Shown here in pieces: positions 35,393-43,128 of a stretch of 64,000 bases of DNA; within the stretch, counting starts at the first letter, position 1; every line of letters starts with the position of its first letter. A model generated the notes under the pieces. It saw only the letters and a program-made list of their open reading frames with translations, was not told the DNA's origin and searched no databases. The translations under genes and the position numbers were made by a program. The stretch is from Catellatospora vulcania (lineage in GTDB: Bacteria > Actinomycetota > Actinomycetes > Mycobacteriales > Micromonosporaceae): positions 1-64,000 of the forward strand of contig NZ_WARX01000026.1 of NCBI RefSeq assembly GCF_009720385.1, given 5' to 3'.

Positions 35393-36283
35393 CTATCCCG
35401 AACCCGCGGACAGCTGTCCGATGAGGGCGCGTGACCACGGCAGCGCCAGGGCGGGCTCACCGGACATCGCGCGCACCAGCGCCCGCCGCATGCGGGCCGA
35501 ACGGCCCAGTTCGACCAGCGCGAACGCCTCGGCCAGGGCGAGGCGGGTCTGCTCGTCGCGCCGCGGGCCGGGCACCTCGGCCAGCCAGTCCCGCGGCGGA
35601 AACGTCCGGGTCAGCTTGACCTGGTTGTTGCCGAGGTAAGACCAGACCATCGCATCGAGCGACACGTTCAGCACCGAACGCGCGGGCAGCTCGCGGGTCC
35701 AGTCGGCGTGCTGCTGCCAGCGCCAGGTCTTCGGGCTGGTGTCGCGCCGCGAGGTGACCCCGACGAAGCGCAGTTTCCGCCGGATCACGCCCCACGGCTC
35801 CCGCTCACGCTCGATCCACGACCGCAGCAGCGTGTACAGCTCGCCGAACGTCTCGCCGCTGTATACGACGTCGACGAAGGCCACCGGCCGGGCGCGCCGG
35901 GCGAGCGCGTGCGGGCTCAGCCCGAGCTGGTCGAGGATCAGGCGCGCCTGAGCGAGCTGCGGTCCGCCTATACGCTCCGGCCGGAACCTGCCCCCGGCCC
36001 ACCGGCCGCCGACACTGAACGACAGCGGCAACCGGTACGTGCGGTCCCGCCAGGAGGTGCCCGCGAGCGCCCCGCCGAGCAGGTCGTACATCGAGTCCAG
36101 GGACCTGCCGACGAAGATCAGGTCGGCGTCGCCGCTGCGGGCGATGACCCGTCCCGCGCACGCGGCCAGCTCGTCGGCGTACCACAGCGGCGGCGGTTCG
36201 ACGCCGTCGAGCAGCCCGCCGACCTGGTCCGGGGTGACCACGTCCCAGCGGAAGGGCAGGTTCGTCGCGTGCACGGCGGCCAT
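35393..36283 (-). CDS. Hypothetical protein with PRTase-like motif
   Basis: 296 residues. RPVAFVDVVYSGETFGELYTLL resembles the PRPP-binding loop of phosphoribosyltransferases, and ADLIFVGRSLDSMYDLLGG a preceding Rossmann strand. The rest, including WSYLGNNQVKLTRTFPPRDW and a helical tail, is not recognised. It ends 117 bases upstream of the nuclease gene on the same strand, so it could belong with that cassette or stand alone. Tentative: a nucleotide- or PRPP-linked function. Confidence 0.6.
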   Translation of the reverse strand: MAAVHATNLPFRWDVVTPDQVGGLLDGVEPPPLWYADELAACAGRVIARSGDADLIFVGRSLDSMYDLLGGALAGTSWRDRTYRLPLSFSVGGRWAGGRFRPERIGGPQLAQARLILDQLGLSPHALARRARPVAFVDVVYSGETFGELYTLLRSWIEREREPWGVIRRKLRFVGVTSRRDTSPKTWRWQQHADWTRELPARSVLNVSLDAMVWSYLGNNQVKLTRTFPPRDWLAEVPGPRRDEQTRLALAEAFALVELGRSARMRRALVRAMSGEPALALPWSRALIGQLSAGSG

Positions 36284-36331
36284 CCTAGGCCGGGGCGCCC
36301 CGCGACGTCAGCGCGTTTCCGCGGCCGCGGG

Positions 36332-37036
36332 TCAGGTGCCGTAGACCTCTTCGAGTTCGAGTTCGAAGTCGACGCCGTGCTTCTTGAACCAGGTCATCGG
36401 GTCGTGCGCGACGCCGTCGACGTGGATCTCCAGGTGCAGATGGGTGCCGTACGAGTAGCCGGTGTTGCCGGTCAGCCCGATCACGTCGCCGGCCTGTACC
36501 CGGTCGCCGGGCTTGACCAGCACCCGGCTGGAGTGCCCGTACAGCGTCTGCAGGCCGTGCCCGTGGTCGACGATGATCGAGTTGCCGTAGCCGCCGTTCC
36601 ACCCGGCCTGTACCACGATGCCGCCGCGCACCGCCATGTACGGCGTGCCCTCGGGCAGCCCGGCCAGGTCCAGCCCGCGGTGCGGCCGCCCCCAGCGGAT
36701 GCCGTAGCGCGAGCTCAGCGTGTAGTCGTGCAGCGGCAGCACCCACGCGTCGGGGGCTTCCTGGTTGAAGGAGGTGCTGAGCTGGCGGTCGCCGCGGTTG
36801 GGGCGGGCGGCGATGTCGCCGCGGGCCGCGTCGGCGAGGGCCGTGACATGGTCGCCGGGAGTGTCCGCCTTGGCGTCGGGCACCACGGCCGCGGCCCCGA
36901 AGGCGACGATGCCCGCGCCCGCGGCGGCGGTGGCCAGCACGGTGGCGTACCTGCTCCGCGACGGCACATCCGCACGGCGCCGCCCGCTGTAGCGGTCGGC
37001 CTCCCTGACCAGCTCTGGCCGATAGCGCACGACCAC
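36332..37036 (-). CDS. M23-family peptidoglycan endopeptidase (LytM domain)
   Basis: 234 residues. A basic N-terminus and membrane/signal segment (about 31-56, ATVLATAAAGAGIVAFGAAAVV) lead to an exported protein. The LytM domain at about 100-220 has both zinc motifs: HRGLDLAG and HLHLEIH, plus YGNSIIVDHGHGLQTLYGH. It cuts peptide cross-links in the cell wall. GTG start at 37036; a GTG two codons later has better spacing to AAGGG. A long upstream region (37037-37230) may hold regulatory RNA or operators. Confidence 0.9.
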   Translation of the reverse strand: MVVRYRPELVREADRYSGRRRADVPSRSRYATVLATAAAGAGIVAFGAAAVVPDAKADTPGDHVTALADAARGDIAARPNRGDRQLSTSFNQEAPDAWVLPLHDYTLSSRYGIRWGRPHRGLDLAGLPEGTPYMAVRGGIVVQAGWNGGYGNSIIVDHGHGLQTLYGHSSRVLVKPGDRVQAGDVIGLTGNTGYSYGTHLHLEIHVDGVAHDPMTWFKKHGVDFELELEEVYGT

Positions 37037-37725
37037 ACCCTTCGGTCACGTCGGGCGCCGGTCCGTCCGGAGCCCCATACAGGCGAGTCGCCCTCGCCAG
37101 GGATGGCACTGCTGGACAACCTAACCAAATCGGGCACTAGACACAAGTCAGTCGACGTGCCAAAAAGAGTCCTAAAACCTCAAATCCTCTCGCGTTCATG
37201 TTTCCGGTACGCGTGGCCGAGCGCTCCCCACCCGGGGCACAAGGGCCGGACCGGCTCGCCGGCGCGACGGGCCGTACGCCCGATGTCGACGGTCGGACGG
37301 CCCGCCCGACGATCGGCCGAGCGTGGCCGGGTTCGTGCGAACAGGCAGCACCGGGGCTCCGGGCGGCCGTCCGGCGAGAACTCGTCAGTGGGCTGTATCA
37401 CCGCTCCGGGCGACCCGCCCTCATCGGAACCGGCAGCCGGGCCGCCCGCCATACCCTCGATGCACTACGGCACTTCGGTATCCATCGGGCATTTCGGCGC
37501 GGCCCGGCTCGTGTCGACGACATCCGTTCCCCGCGCGGCGCGCAGGATAACCCGCCCGCGCCAGCGTGCCGGTTCGGCGTTCAGCGAAAGCACAGACAAA
37601 CGACGCACGATGGCCACGCTTCACCCGAAACCGCAGAGCCCGGCATCCGTTGTCTCGCTTAGCAACGGAGGTTTGGCCGACAGGGGCATCGGGAAGCCAC
37701 GATGCACCGAGACAGTGGAGGCATG
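37037..37725. other. Gap between divergent M23 and DksA/TraR genes
   Basis: 689 bases without a convincing gene. 37037-37230 forms the upstream region of the M23 gene and is AT-richer (37110-37200), with a small hairpin GGCGAG...CTCGCC near 37080-37098. 37560-37725 has mixed GC3 and ends at the DksA ribosome site. Frames of 90-154 residues on both strands show no signal peptide or domain. I recognise no riboswitch, but leaders of cell-wall peptidase genes are often regulated. Confidence 0.5.
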
Positions 37726-38097
37726 ATGACAACGCTGGAAGGCACGCTCGACAAGGCACAGCTCGGCGTGCTGCTGAAGGCTCGCTACGAGGAGGCGGCC
37801 GAGCAGTTGCGGGTGCAGAGCGAGTCCGTCCGGCAGCTGCGCCGCTCCGGCGACCAGGGCCCCGGCGACCTCGCCGACGCGGGCGCGATGGTCTCCGACA
37901 CCGAGCAGCAGGACCTGCTGACGGCGGCGCTCGACGACCACATGCGCAAGCTGTCCGACGCGCTGGCCCGGTTCGAGAGCGGCTCGCTGGGCACCTGCGA
38001 CGGCTGCGGGCAGCAGATCCCGCCCGCGCGCATGGAGATCATGCCCTGGTCGACCCACTGCGTGAAGTGCCAGGCGGCCGCCGAGCGCTGGCGCTGA
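37726..38097 (+). CDS. DksA/TraR-type zinc-finger protein
   Basis: 123 residues from the second of two ATGs (37726), four bases after GGAGG. N-terminal helical hairpin (LLKARYEEAAEQLRVQSESV) and a C4 zinc finger CDGCGQQIPPARMEIM...THCVKC. Family members bind the RNA-polymerase secondary channel and modulate promoters, sometimes with ppGpp; a role here is inferred. It lacks the DxxDxA tip motif of true DksA, so it is a relative. A perfect hairpin follows. Confidence 0.85.
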   Translation: MTTLEGTLDKAQLGVLLKARYEEAAEQLRVQSESVRQLRRSGDQGPGDLADAGAMVSDTEQQDLLTAALDDHMRKLSDALARFESGSLGTCDGCGQQIPPARMEIMPWSTHCVKCQAAAERWR

Positions 38098-38109
38098 CCG
38101 CCCCGACAT

Positions 38110-38141
38110 GAAGGGCCCGTCCCCGCCGGGACGGGCCCTTC
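38110..38141. terminator. Terminator between convergent dksA-like and ABC ATPase genes
   Basis: Perfect 14-base-pair stem GAAGGGCCCGTCCC / GGGACGGGCCCTTC with a CGCC loop, 12 bases after the DksA-like stop and nine bases from the ATPase stop on the other strand; serves both. Confidence 0.8.
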
Positions 38142-38149
38142 GCCATCGG

Positions 38150-39655
38150 TCAGACCGCCGCGGGCGCGGCGTGGATGAGACGGATCACGCGCTGGCTCAC
38201 CGCGTCGTAGTCGTGGTCGTTGACCAGCTCGCCGCGTACGGCGGCCTCCCCCATCACCGCGATCCGGTCGGCCAGCGTGACGATCTCCGGCAGGTCCGAG
38301 GAGATCAGCAGGATGGCCATGCCCTGTCCGGCCAGCCGGGCGATCAGCTCGTGGAACGCGGCCTTGGTGCGCACGTCGATGCCGACCGTCGGCTCGTCCA
38401 CGATGAGGATGTCGCAGCTGGCGGCGAGCCACTTGGCAAGGCTGACCTTCTGCTGGTTGCCGCCGGACAGCTGCCCGGCGAGCTGCCCCGGCGAGGCGGC
38501 CCGGATGCCGAGCAGCTCGGTGTACTCGGCGACCACGTCGCGCTCGGCCCGGTCCGGGATCAGCCCGAAGCGGGCCAGCCGCCGCCAGACGGTGACCCCG
38601 ACGTTGCGGGTGATCGGCTGCTCCAGGAACAGGCCTTCGCCCTTGCGGTCCTCGGGCACGTAGCCGATGCGGTGGCGGCGCAGCGCCTGCCCGACGTCGC
38701 GGATGCGCACCGGCACGCCGTGCACCCGGACCTCGCCGCCGGTGATCTCGTCCAGCCCGAGCAGGGCCTTGGCCAGCTCGGTGCGGCCCGCACCGACCAG
38801 GCCGTAGAGGCCGAGGATCTCGCCGCGGGCGACGGTGAGCGAGACCTCGCGGTGGCCGTGGCGGGTGCTGAGCCCGGCCAGTTCCAGCGCGGGGGTGGCG
38901 GCGCGGTCCACCGTGCGGGCGGTGAGTTCGACCGAGGCGTACGCCCGGCCGACCATCAGGTCGACGATCTCGTCCCGGGTGTACCCGGACAGCGGCTGCG
39001 CCTGCGCGACGCTGCGCCCGTCGCGCAGCACGGTGACCGTGTCCGCGACCGCGAACACCTCTTCGAGCTTGTGGCTGACCAGCACCACGGCATGTCCGGT
39101 GGCGGTCAGCTTGCGCACGATGGCGTAGAGCCGGTCGGCCTCGTCGCCGGTGAGCGACGCGGTCGGCTCGTCGAGCAGCAGCACCCGGGTGTCGACAGAC
39201 AGCGCCTTGGCGATCTCGACCAGCTGCGCCTGCGCCACCGACAGCTCCGCGACCCGGGTGTCCGGGTCGAGGTCCAGGTCGAGCATGCCCAGGCAGCGGC
39301 GGGCCTCGGCCCGCATCCGGGTCCGGTCGACCATGCCGAGGCGGTTCGGCAGGTGCTGCAGGGCGATGTTCTCCGCGATGGAGAACTCGGGCACCAGGTT
39401 GCGTTCCTGGTGCACCACCCCGATGCCGGCGTGCAGCGCCTCCAGGGGGCTGCCGAAGCCGACGTCACGGCCGTCGAGCACGACCCGGCCCGCGTCGGGG
39501 CGGTACACCCCGGTCAGGATCTTCACCAGGGTGCTCTTGCCCGCGCCGTTCTCGCCGAGCAGGGCGTGCACGCTGCCCGCGGCGAGTTGCAGCGTCACGC
39601 CGTCCAGCGCGCGTACGCCGGGAAACGACTTGCTCAGGCCCTCGGCCAGCAGCAT
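38150..39655 (-). CDS. Sugar ABC transporter ATP-binding protein, RbsA/MglA type
   Basis: 501 residues, two ABC domains. First: Walker A GENGAGKST, signature LSVAQAQ, Walker B LLLDEPTAS. Second: GLVGAGRTE, signature LSGGNQQK, Walker B LIVDEPTVG; as usual in this family, the second P-loop is degenerate. GGAGG is eight bases before the ATG at 39655, which shares a base with the permease stop (TGATG). Energises uptake of a monosaccharide. Last gene of the transporter operon, ending at the terminator at 38110-38141. Confidence 0.95.
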   Translation of the reverse strand: MLLAEGLSKSFPGVRALDGVTLQLAAGSVHALLGENGAGKSTLVKILTGVYRPDAGRVVLDGRDVGFGSPLEALHAGIGVVHQERNLVPEFSIAENIALQHLPNRLGMVDRTRMRAEARRCLGMLDLDLDPDTRVAELSVAQAQLVEIAKALSVDTRVLLLDEPTASLTGDEADRLYAIVRKLTATGHAVVLVSHKLEEVFAVADTVTVLRDGRSVAQAQPLSGYTRDEIVDLMVGRAYASVELTARTVDRAATPALELAGLSTRHGHREVSLTVARGEILGLYGLVGAGRTELAKALLGLDEITGGEVRVHGVPVRIRDVGQALRRHRIGYVPEDRKGEGLFLEQPITRNVGVTVWRRLARFGLIPDRAERDVVAEYTELLGIRAASPGQLAGQLSGGNQQKVSLAKWLAASCDILIVDEPTVGIDVRTKAAFHELIARLAGQGMAILLISSDLPEIVTLADRIAVMGEAAVRGELVNDHDYDAVSQRVIRLIHAAPAAV

Positions 39656-40671
39656 CACGACGACCTCCGGGAGAGCTTGGTCCGGATCGCGCCGGACAGC
39701 ACCACGCCGAGCACGACGGCGCCGACGATCAGGTCGACCCAGCGCCGGTTGATGGCGAACTGGGCCTGGGCCACGTCGACCAGCCGCACGATGAACGCGG
39801 CCAGGCTGGTGCCCAGCACGCTGACGACCCCGCCGGCCAGCGCGACGCCGCCGATGATCGGCGCGGCGAAGCTGGGCAGCAGCAGGTCGTCGCCGATGGT
39901 GGCGTTCACCGAGCCGGACTGGGCCAGGGTGAGCACCGCGGCGACCCCGGCCAGCAGCCCGGACAGCGCGTGCGCGAGCACGATGGACCGGTCGTTGGAC
40001 ACCCCCGACAGCCGGGCGGCGAACGGGCTGCCGCCGCTGGCCAGCAGGTGCCGGCCGGGCACGGTGCGGGCGAAGAAGAACCACACTGTGGCGGCGACCG
40101 CGCAGGCGATGAGGAACACGACGGGCAGGCCGAGCAGCGAGGCCTGGCCGAGTTCTGCGAGCCCGGCGGAGTAGTCCTGGTAGGTGCCGGGGCCGTTGAC
40201 GCCGTACCGGAGCCCGTCGATGATCGTCATGGTCGCCAGGGTGACGATGAACGCGTTGATCCTGGTGAACACCACCAGCAGCCCGTTGCCCAGGCCGACG
40301 GCCGCGCCGAGCAGCATCGCGGCGAGCACGGCCAGCGGCGCGGGCAGCCCGGCCTCCAGCATGGCCCAGGCGGCGACCATGGCGCAGAAGCCGGTGAGCA
40401 CGCCGACGGACAGGTTCATCTGGCCGATGGCCAGCACCACCATCTGCGCCAAACCGATGATCATGGGTACGGCCAGGAAGCGGAAGAACGCGGCCAGGGT
40501 GCCCGCGGACAGCATGTTGCCGTCGGTGGTCAGGGTCAGCGCGACGAAGCCGATGACCGCGAGCATGACCAGCGTGAACTCGGAGGTGCGCACGGTGCGC
40601 CGCAGGCGGCTCGGCTTCGCGGCGGGCGGGGTCGCGGCCCGGGTCGTGGGGGTCTGCACGGTGCTGGTCAT
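39655..40671 (-). CDS. Sugar ABC transporter permease, RbsC/YtfT-like
   Basis: 338 residues, about ten membrane helices. Family motifs include NLSVGVLTGFCAMVAA, VTLATMTIIDGLRYG and LSGVSNDRSIVLAHALSGLLAGVAAVL (coupling loop). The start overlaps the preceding permease stop (ATGA) and the stop overlaps the ATPase start, so translation is coupled. With the second permease it forms a heterodimeric channel for a pentose, hexose or related polyol. Confidence 0.93.
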   Translation of the reverse strand: MTSTVQTPTTRAATPPAAKPSRLRRTVRTSEFTLVMLAVIGFVALTLTTDGNMLSAGTLAAFFRFLAVPMIIGLAQMVVLAIGQMNLSVGVLTGFCAMVAAWAMLEAGLPAPLAVLAAMLLGAAVGLGNGLLVVFTRINAFIVTLATMTIIDGLRYGVNGPGTYQDYSAGLAELGQASLLGLPVVFLIACAVAATVWFFFARTVPGRHLLASGGSPFAARLSGVSNDRSIVLAHALSGLLAGVAAVLTLAQSGSVNATIGDDLLLPSFAAPIIGGVALAGGVVSVLGTSLAAFIVRLVDVAQAQFAINRRWVDLIVGAVVLGVVLSGAIRTKLSRRSS

Positions 40672-41717
40672 GCCGGCACCCCCCGCCGCTCGGCGAGCAC
40701 GTGGCGCAGGCGGTCCAGCGACAGCGCGGCCAGCAGGACGAGGCCGATGTAGAGCTTCAGCTCGTCGACCTGGAACTGCAGCAGGTTCAGGCCCTTGTAG
40801 ATGACCTGGGTGATGGCGGTGCCGAGCACCGTGCCGAGCACGCTGACCGCGCCGCCGACCAGCAGCGTGCCGCCGAGCACCGGGGCGAGGAAGGACGGCA
40901 GCAGGAAGCCGTCGCCGACCCCGGCCGAGAACGAGCCGTTGTTGGCCGACAGCAGGAACCCGGCGAGCCCGGCCAGCAACCCCGACAGGGCGTGCGCCTG
41001 GACGACCCGCCAGCCGACCGGGATGCCGGACAGCTCGGCGGCCTTGGCGTTCGACCCGGTCATCAGCACCTCGCGGCCCACCCGCGACCATCGGAACAGC
41101 AGGCCCACCACCAGCACCGCGACCAGTGCGATCGGGGCGAGCAGCGGGATCTCGGGCCCGCACACGTCCCCGGCGCAGTAGTCGGCGAAGGTGTCGGTGC
41201 GCAGCGCGGACATGCCCGCGGGCAGGCCGTTGAAGGCGACCCCGTCGGTGAAGGTGGCGTACAGCAGCGAGACCAGCCCGATCAGCGCGAAGTCCAGGGC
41301 GAGGGTGACCACGAACGAGTTGACGCCGGTGCGCGAGATGATGATCCCGGCCAGCGCGCCGAGCAGCGCGCCCATGGCCAGGCCCCCGGCGAGCGCCACG
41401 ATCAGCGGCGCGTCGAGGCGGTCGTGCAGCAGGCCGGAGGCGAAGGCGCTCATCGCGGCCATCCGGCCGACGGCCATGTTCATGTGGCCCAGGGAGAGCA
41501 CGGCGAGCTGGGACAGCCCGACGACGGCGTACACGCTGATGTCGGCCTGCATGGGCACGAGCGTCAGCTGGGTGTTGAGGAAGGCGGGCCGCAGCGTGGT
41601 GAACAGCGCGATCAGCGCGATCAGCAGCACGACGAGCCCGATCCGGGGGTTGGCCCACAGCGGCAGCCGCGCGGGCGGCCGCGGCTGCTCGGGGGTGGTG
41701 GTGTCCTCTTGCTTCAC
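40668..41717 (-). CDS. Sugar ABC transporter permease, RbsC-like (second copy)
   Basis: 349 residues with about ten helices: GHMNMAVGRMAAMSAFASG, VTLALDFALIGLVSLLY and the coupling segment LSGIPVGWRVVQAHALSGLLAGLAGFLLSA. GTG start with GGAGAG five bases upstream. Paired with the downstream permease. An 11-bp hairpin in the gap to the binding-protein gene probably lowers expression relative to it. Confidence 0.93.
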   Translation of the reverse strand: MKQEDTTTPEQPRPPARLPLWANPRIGLVVLLIALIALFTTLRPAFLNTQLTLVPMQADISVYAVVGLSQLAVLSLGHMNMAVGRMAAMSAFASGLLHDRLDAPLIVALAGGLAMGALLGALAGIIISRTGVNSFVVTLALDFALIGLVSLLYATFTDGVAFNGLPAGMSALRTDTFADYCAGDVCGPEIPLLAPIALVAVLVVGLLFRWSRVGREVLMTGSNAKAAELSGIPVGWRVVQAHALSGLLAGLAGFLLSANNGSFSAGVGDGFLLPSFLAPVLGGTLLVGGAVSVLGTVLGTAITQVIYKGLNLLQFQVDELKLYIGLVLLAALSLDRLRHVLAERRGVPA

Positions 41718-41758
41718 TGCACTCTCCGGGGGTGTGACGCGTCGCGATCGGCGCGGAC

Positions 41759-41792
41759 GCGCCCCGGCCGCGTGGGGGTGGGGCCGGGGCGC
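41759..41792 (-). terminator. Hairpin between binding-protein and permease genes
   Basis: Stem GCGCCCCGGCC (41759-41769) / GGCCGGGGCGC (41782-41792), loop 12 bases. Such partial terminators or RNA-stabilising stems usually lead to more binding protein than membrane components. Confidence 0.6.
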
Positions 41793-41840
41793 GAACGCCT
41801 GCGGCCGGAGCGGATGCGGCCCGCCCCGGCCGTCGGCGTG

Positions 41841-42890
41841 TTACTTGGCGCAGGTGAGGTACTTGCTGTCGAAGTCGGACTTGAGCGAGGTGGTCTTGGC
41901 CGCCCGGTCGTTGTCGTAGGTGGCGACGTTGGCCGTGGTGACCACGAACGAGCCGGAGTCGATGATGACACCGGGGGTGGCCATCGTGCAGCCCTCGGAC
42001 AGCTTCACCAGCGCGTACGAGCCGACGTACGCCTGACCGACCGGGTTCTGCAGGACGGTCGCGGCGACCTCGCCGGCCTTGATGCCCGCGATGATGGTCG
42101 GGTCGTCGTCGATGGCGATGACCTTGATCGGCAGCTTGGCCTGCTTCACGCCGCCGGCCGCGGCCACGGCCGGGTTGTAGGCGGTGGTGACGATCGCGTT
42201 GACCTGGCTGCCCTTGGCGGCGAGCAGGTCGGCGACGGCCTTCTGCGCGGTCTGCAGGTCCTTGTCGATGTCGGTGATGGTGTCCAGCAGCTTGACCTTG
42301 CCGCCGGTCTCGTCGACGGCCTTCTGCACGCCCGCGATGCGGCGCTGGGTGTTGGAGTCGACCTTGTTGCCGGTCAGGTGGACCAGGTTGCCCGCGCCGC
42401 CCATGGCCTCGACGGCCGCCTTGGCCGCCTTGTACGCCGCCTCCTGCACGTCGGTGGACAGGCAGAAGTCGGCCAAATTCTTGTCACCGGCCGGGCAGGA
42501 CGCCAGCGAGCCGACGTGGAAGCCCTGCTTCTTGAGGTTCTCGAAGGTGGAGTTGATGCTCTCCGGCGCGACGCCGAAGATGCCGAAGGCGTTGTAGCCC
42601 TGGGCGGCCAGCGAGGTGAGCACGTCGTTCTGCTTGGTCTGGTCCCAGCCGGCGGTCTCGTTGAACGTCACGTCGCCGAACGCGAAGTCGGTCTTGGCCT
42701 TGCCGCCCGCGTCCTTCCACGGCTGGAAGTACGGGTGCGCGCCGCCGGGGACCAGCGCCACCTTCACCTGGGCGGCGGTGAGCGCGGTGCTGCCGCCGTC
42801 CGGGTTGTCTTCCTTCTTGGTGCAGGCCGACGCCGCGATCACCACAGCGAGCACGCCGACGATGGAGCCCAGTCGAACAAACGGCCTCAT
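41841..42890 (-). CDS. Sugar ABC transporter substrate-binding lipoprotein (periplasmic-binding-protein 4 type)
   Basis: 349 residues. Lipobox VVIAASAC after a signal segment (cleavage before Cys 23), then a ribose/galactose-type binding fold: KVALVPGGAHPYFQPWKDAG, VLTSLAAQGYNAFGIFGVAPES, IKVIAIDDDPTIIAGIKAGEVAATVLQNPVGQA. AAGGAA before the ATG at 42890. The promoter upstream is good, with a CCTATAGG operator just beyond the -10. Substrate unknown; the nearby mannan- and glycan-degrading enzymes suggest a monosaccharide released by them. Confidence 0.93.
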   Translation of the reverse strand: MRPFVRLGSIVGVLAVVIAASACTKKEDNPDGGSTALTAAQVKVALVPGGAHPYFQPWKDAGGKAKTDFAFGDVTFNETAGWDQTKQNDVLTSLAAQGYNAFGIFGVAPESINSTFENLKKQGFHVGSLASCPAGDKNLADFCLSTDVQEAAYKAAKAAVEAMGGAGNLVHLTGNKVDSNTQRRIAGVQKAVDETGGKVKLLDTITDIDKDLQTAQKAVADLLAAKGSQVNAIVTTAYNPAVAAAGGVKQAKLPIKVIAIDDDPTIIAGIKAGEVAATVLQNPVGQAYVGSYALVKLSEGCTMATPGVIIDSGSFVVTTANVATYDNDRAAKTTSLKSDFDSKYLTCAK

Positions 42891-42930
42891 GCCGAGTTCC
42901 TTCCCTAGTCAGGCACTTCGAGCTATCGAA

Positions 42931-42942
42931 ATCCTATAGGAT
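42931..42942. promoter_or_regulatory. ATCCTATAGGAT palindromic operator of the sugar transporter operon
   Basis: A perfect 12-base palindrome lying about 10 bases downstream of the -10 of the transporter promoter, where a repressor would block transcription. Its flanks match those of the palindrome at 56545-56558 over 16 bases (AAATATCCTATAGGAT, opposite orientation). Also TTTC/GAAA-like flanks extend the dyad. Confidence 0.65.
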
Positions 42943-42952
42943 ATTTCCTAGA

Positions 42953-42981
42953 TGTTTACTCGGTCACGTACCGGCAGTCAA
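42953..42981 (-). promoter_or_regulatory. Promoter of the sugar transporter operon
   Basis: On the minus strand TTGACT (42981-42976), 17-base spacer, TAAACA (42958-42953). This fits a sigma70/HrdB-type promoter and lies 63 bases before the binding-protein ATG. Confidence 0.6.
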
Positions 42982-43019
42982 GCCCTCATCCGTAACGACC
43001 TGATCGAACATGGAAATAT

Positions 43020-43031
43020 GAAAACGCTTTC
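43020..43031. promoter_or_regulatory. LacI-type operator-like GAAAACGCTTTC
   Basis: One mismatch from the GAAAGCGCTTTC consensus of LacI/CcpA-family sites, 40 bases upstream of the transporter -35. Possible site for a LacI-type or catabolite regulator; no such gene is in the window. Confidence 0.45.
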
Positions 43032-43128
43032 TACGCAAGGCTTCGCCGCCGCCGCGTAACATCCGCGGCGACGGCGAAGTCCACTGTGGTGGACGGCGCG
43101 GGACGAGGCCTCCACGCCATCCACCGGG

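Noticed and set aside
37198-37662. Possible 154-residue gene in the M23/DksA gap
   Set aside because: No ribosome site, no predicted fold, low codon bias, and other frames in the same stretch look alike.
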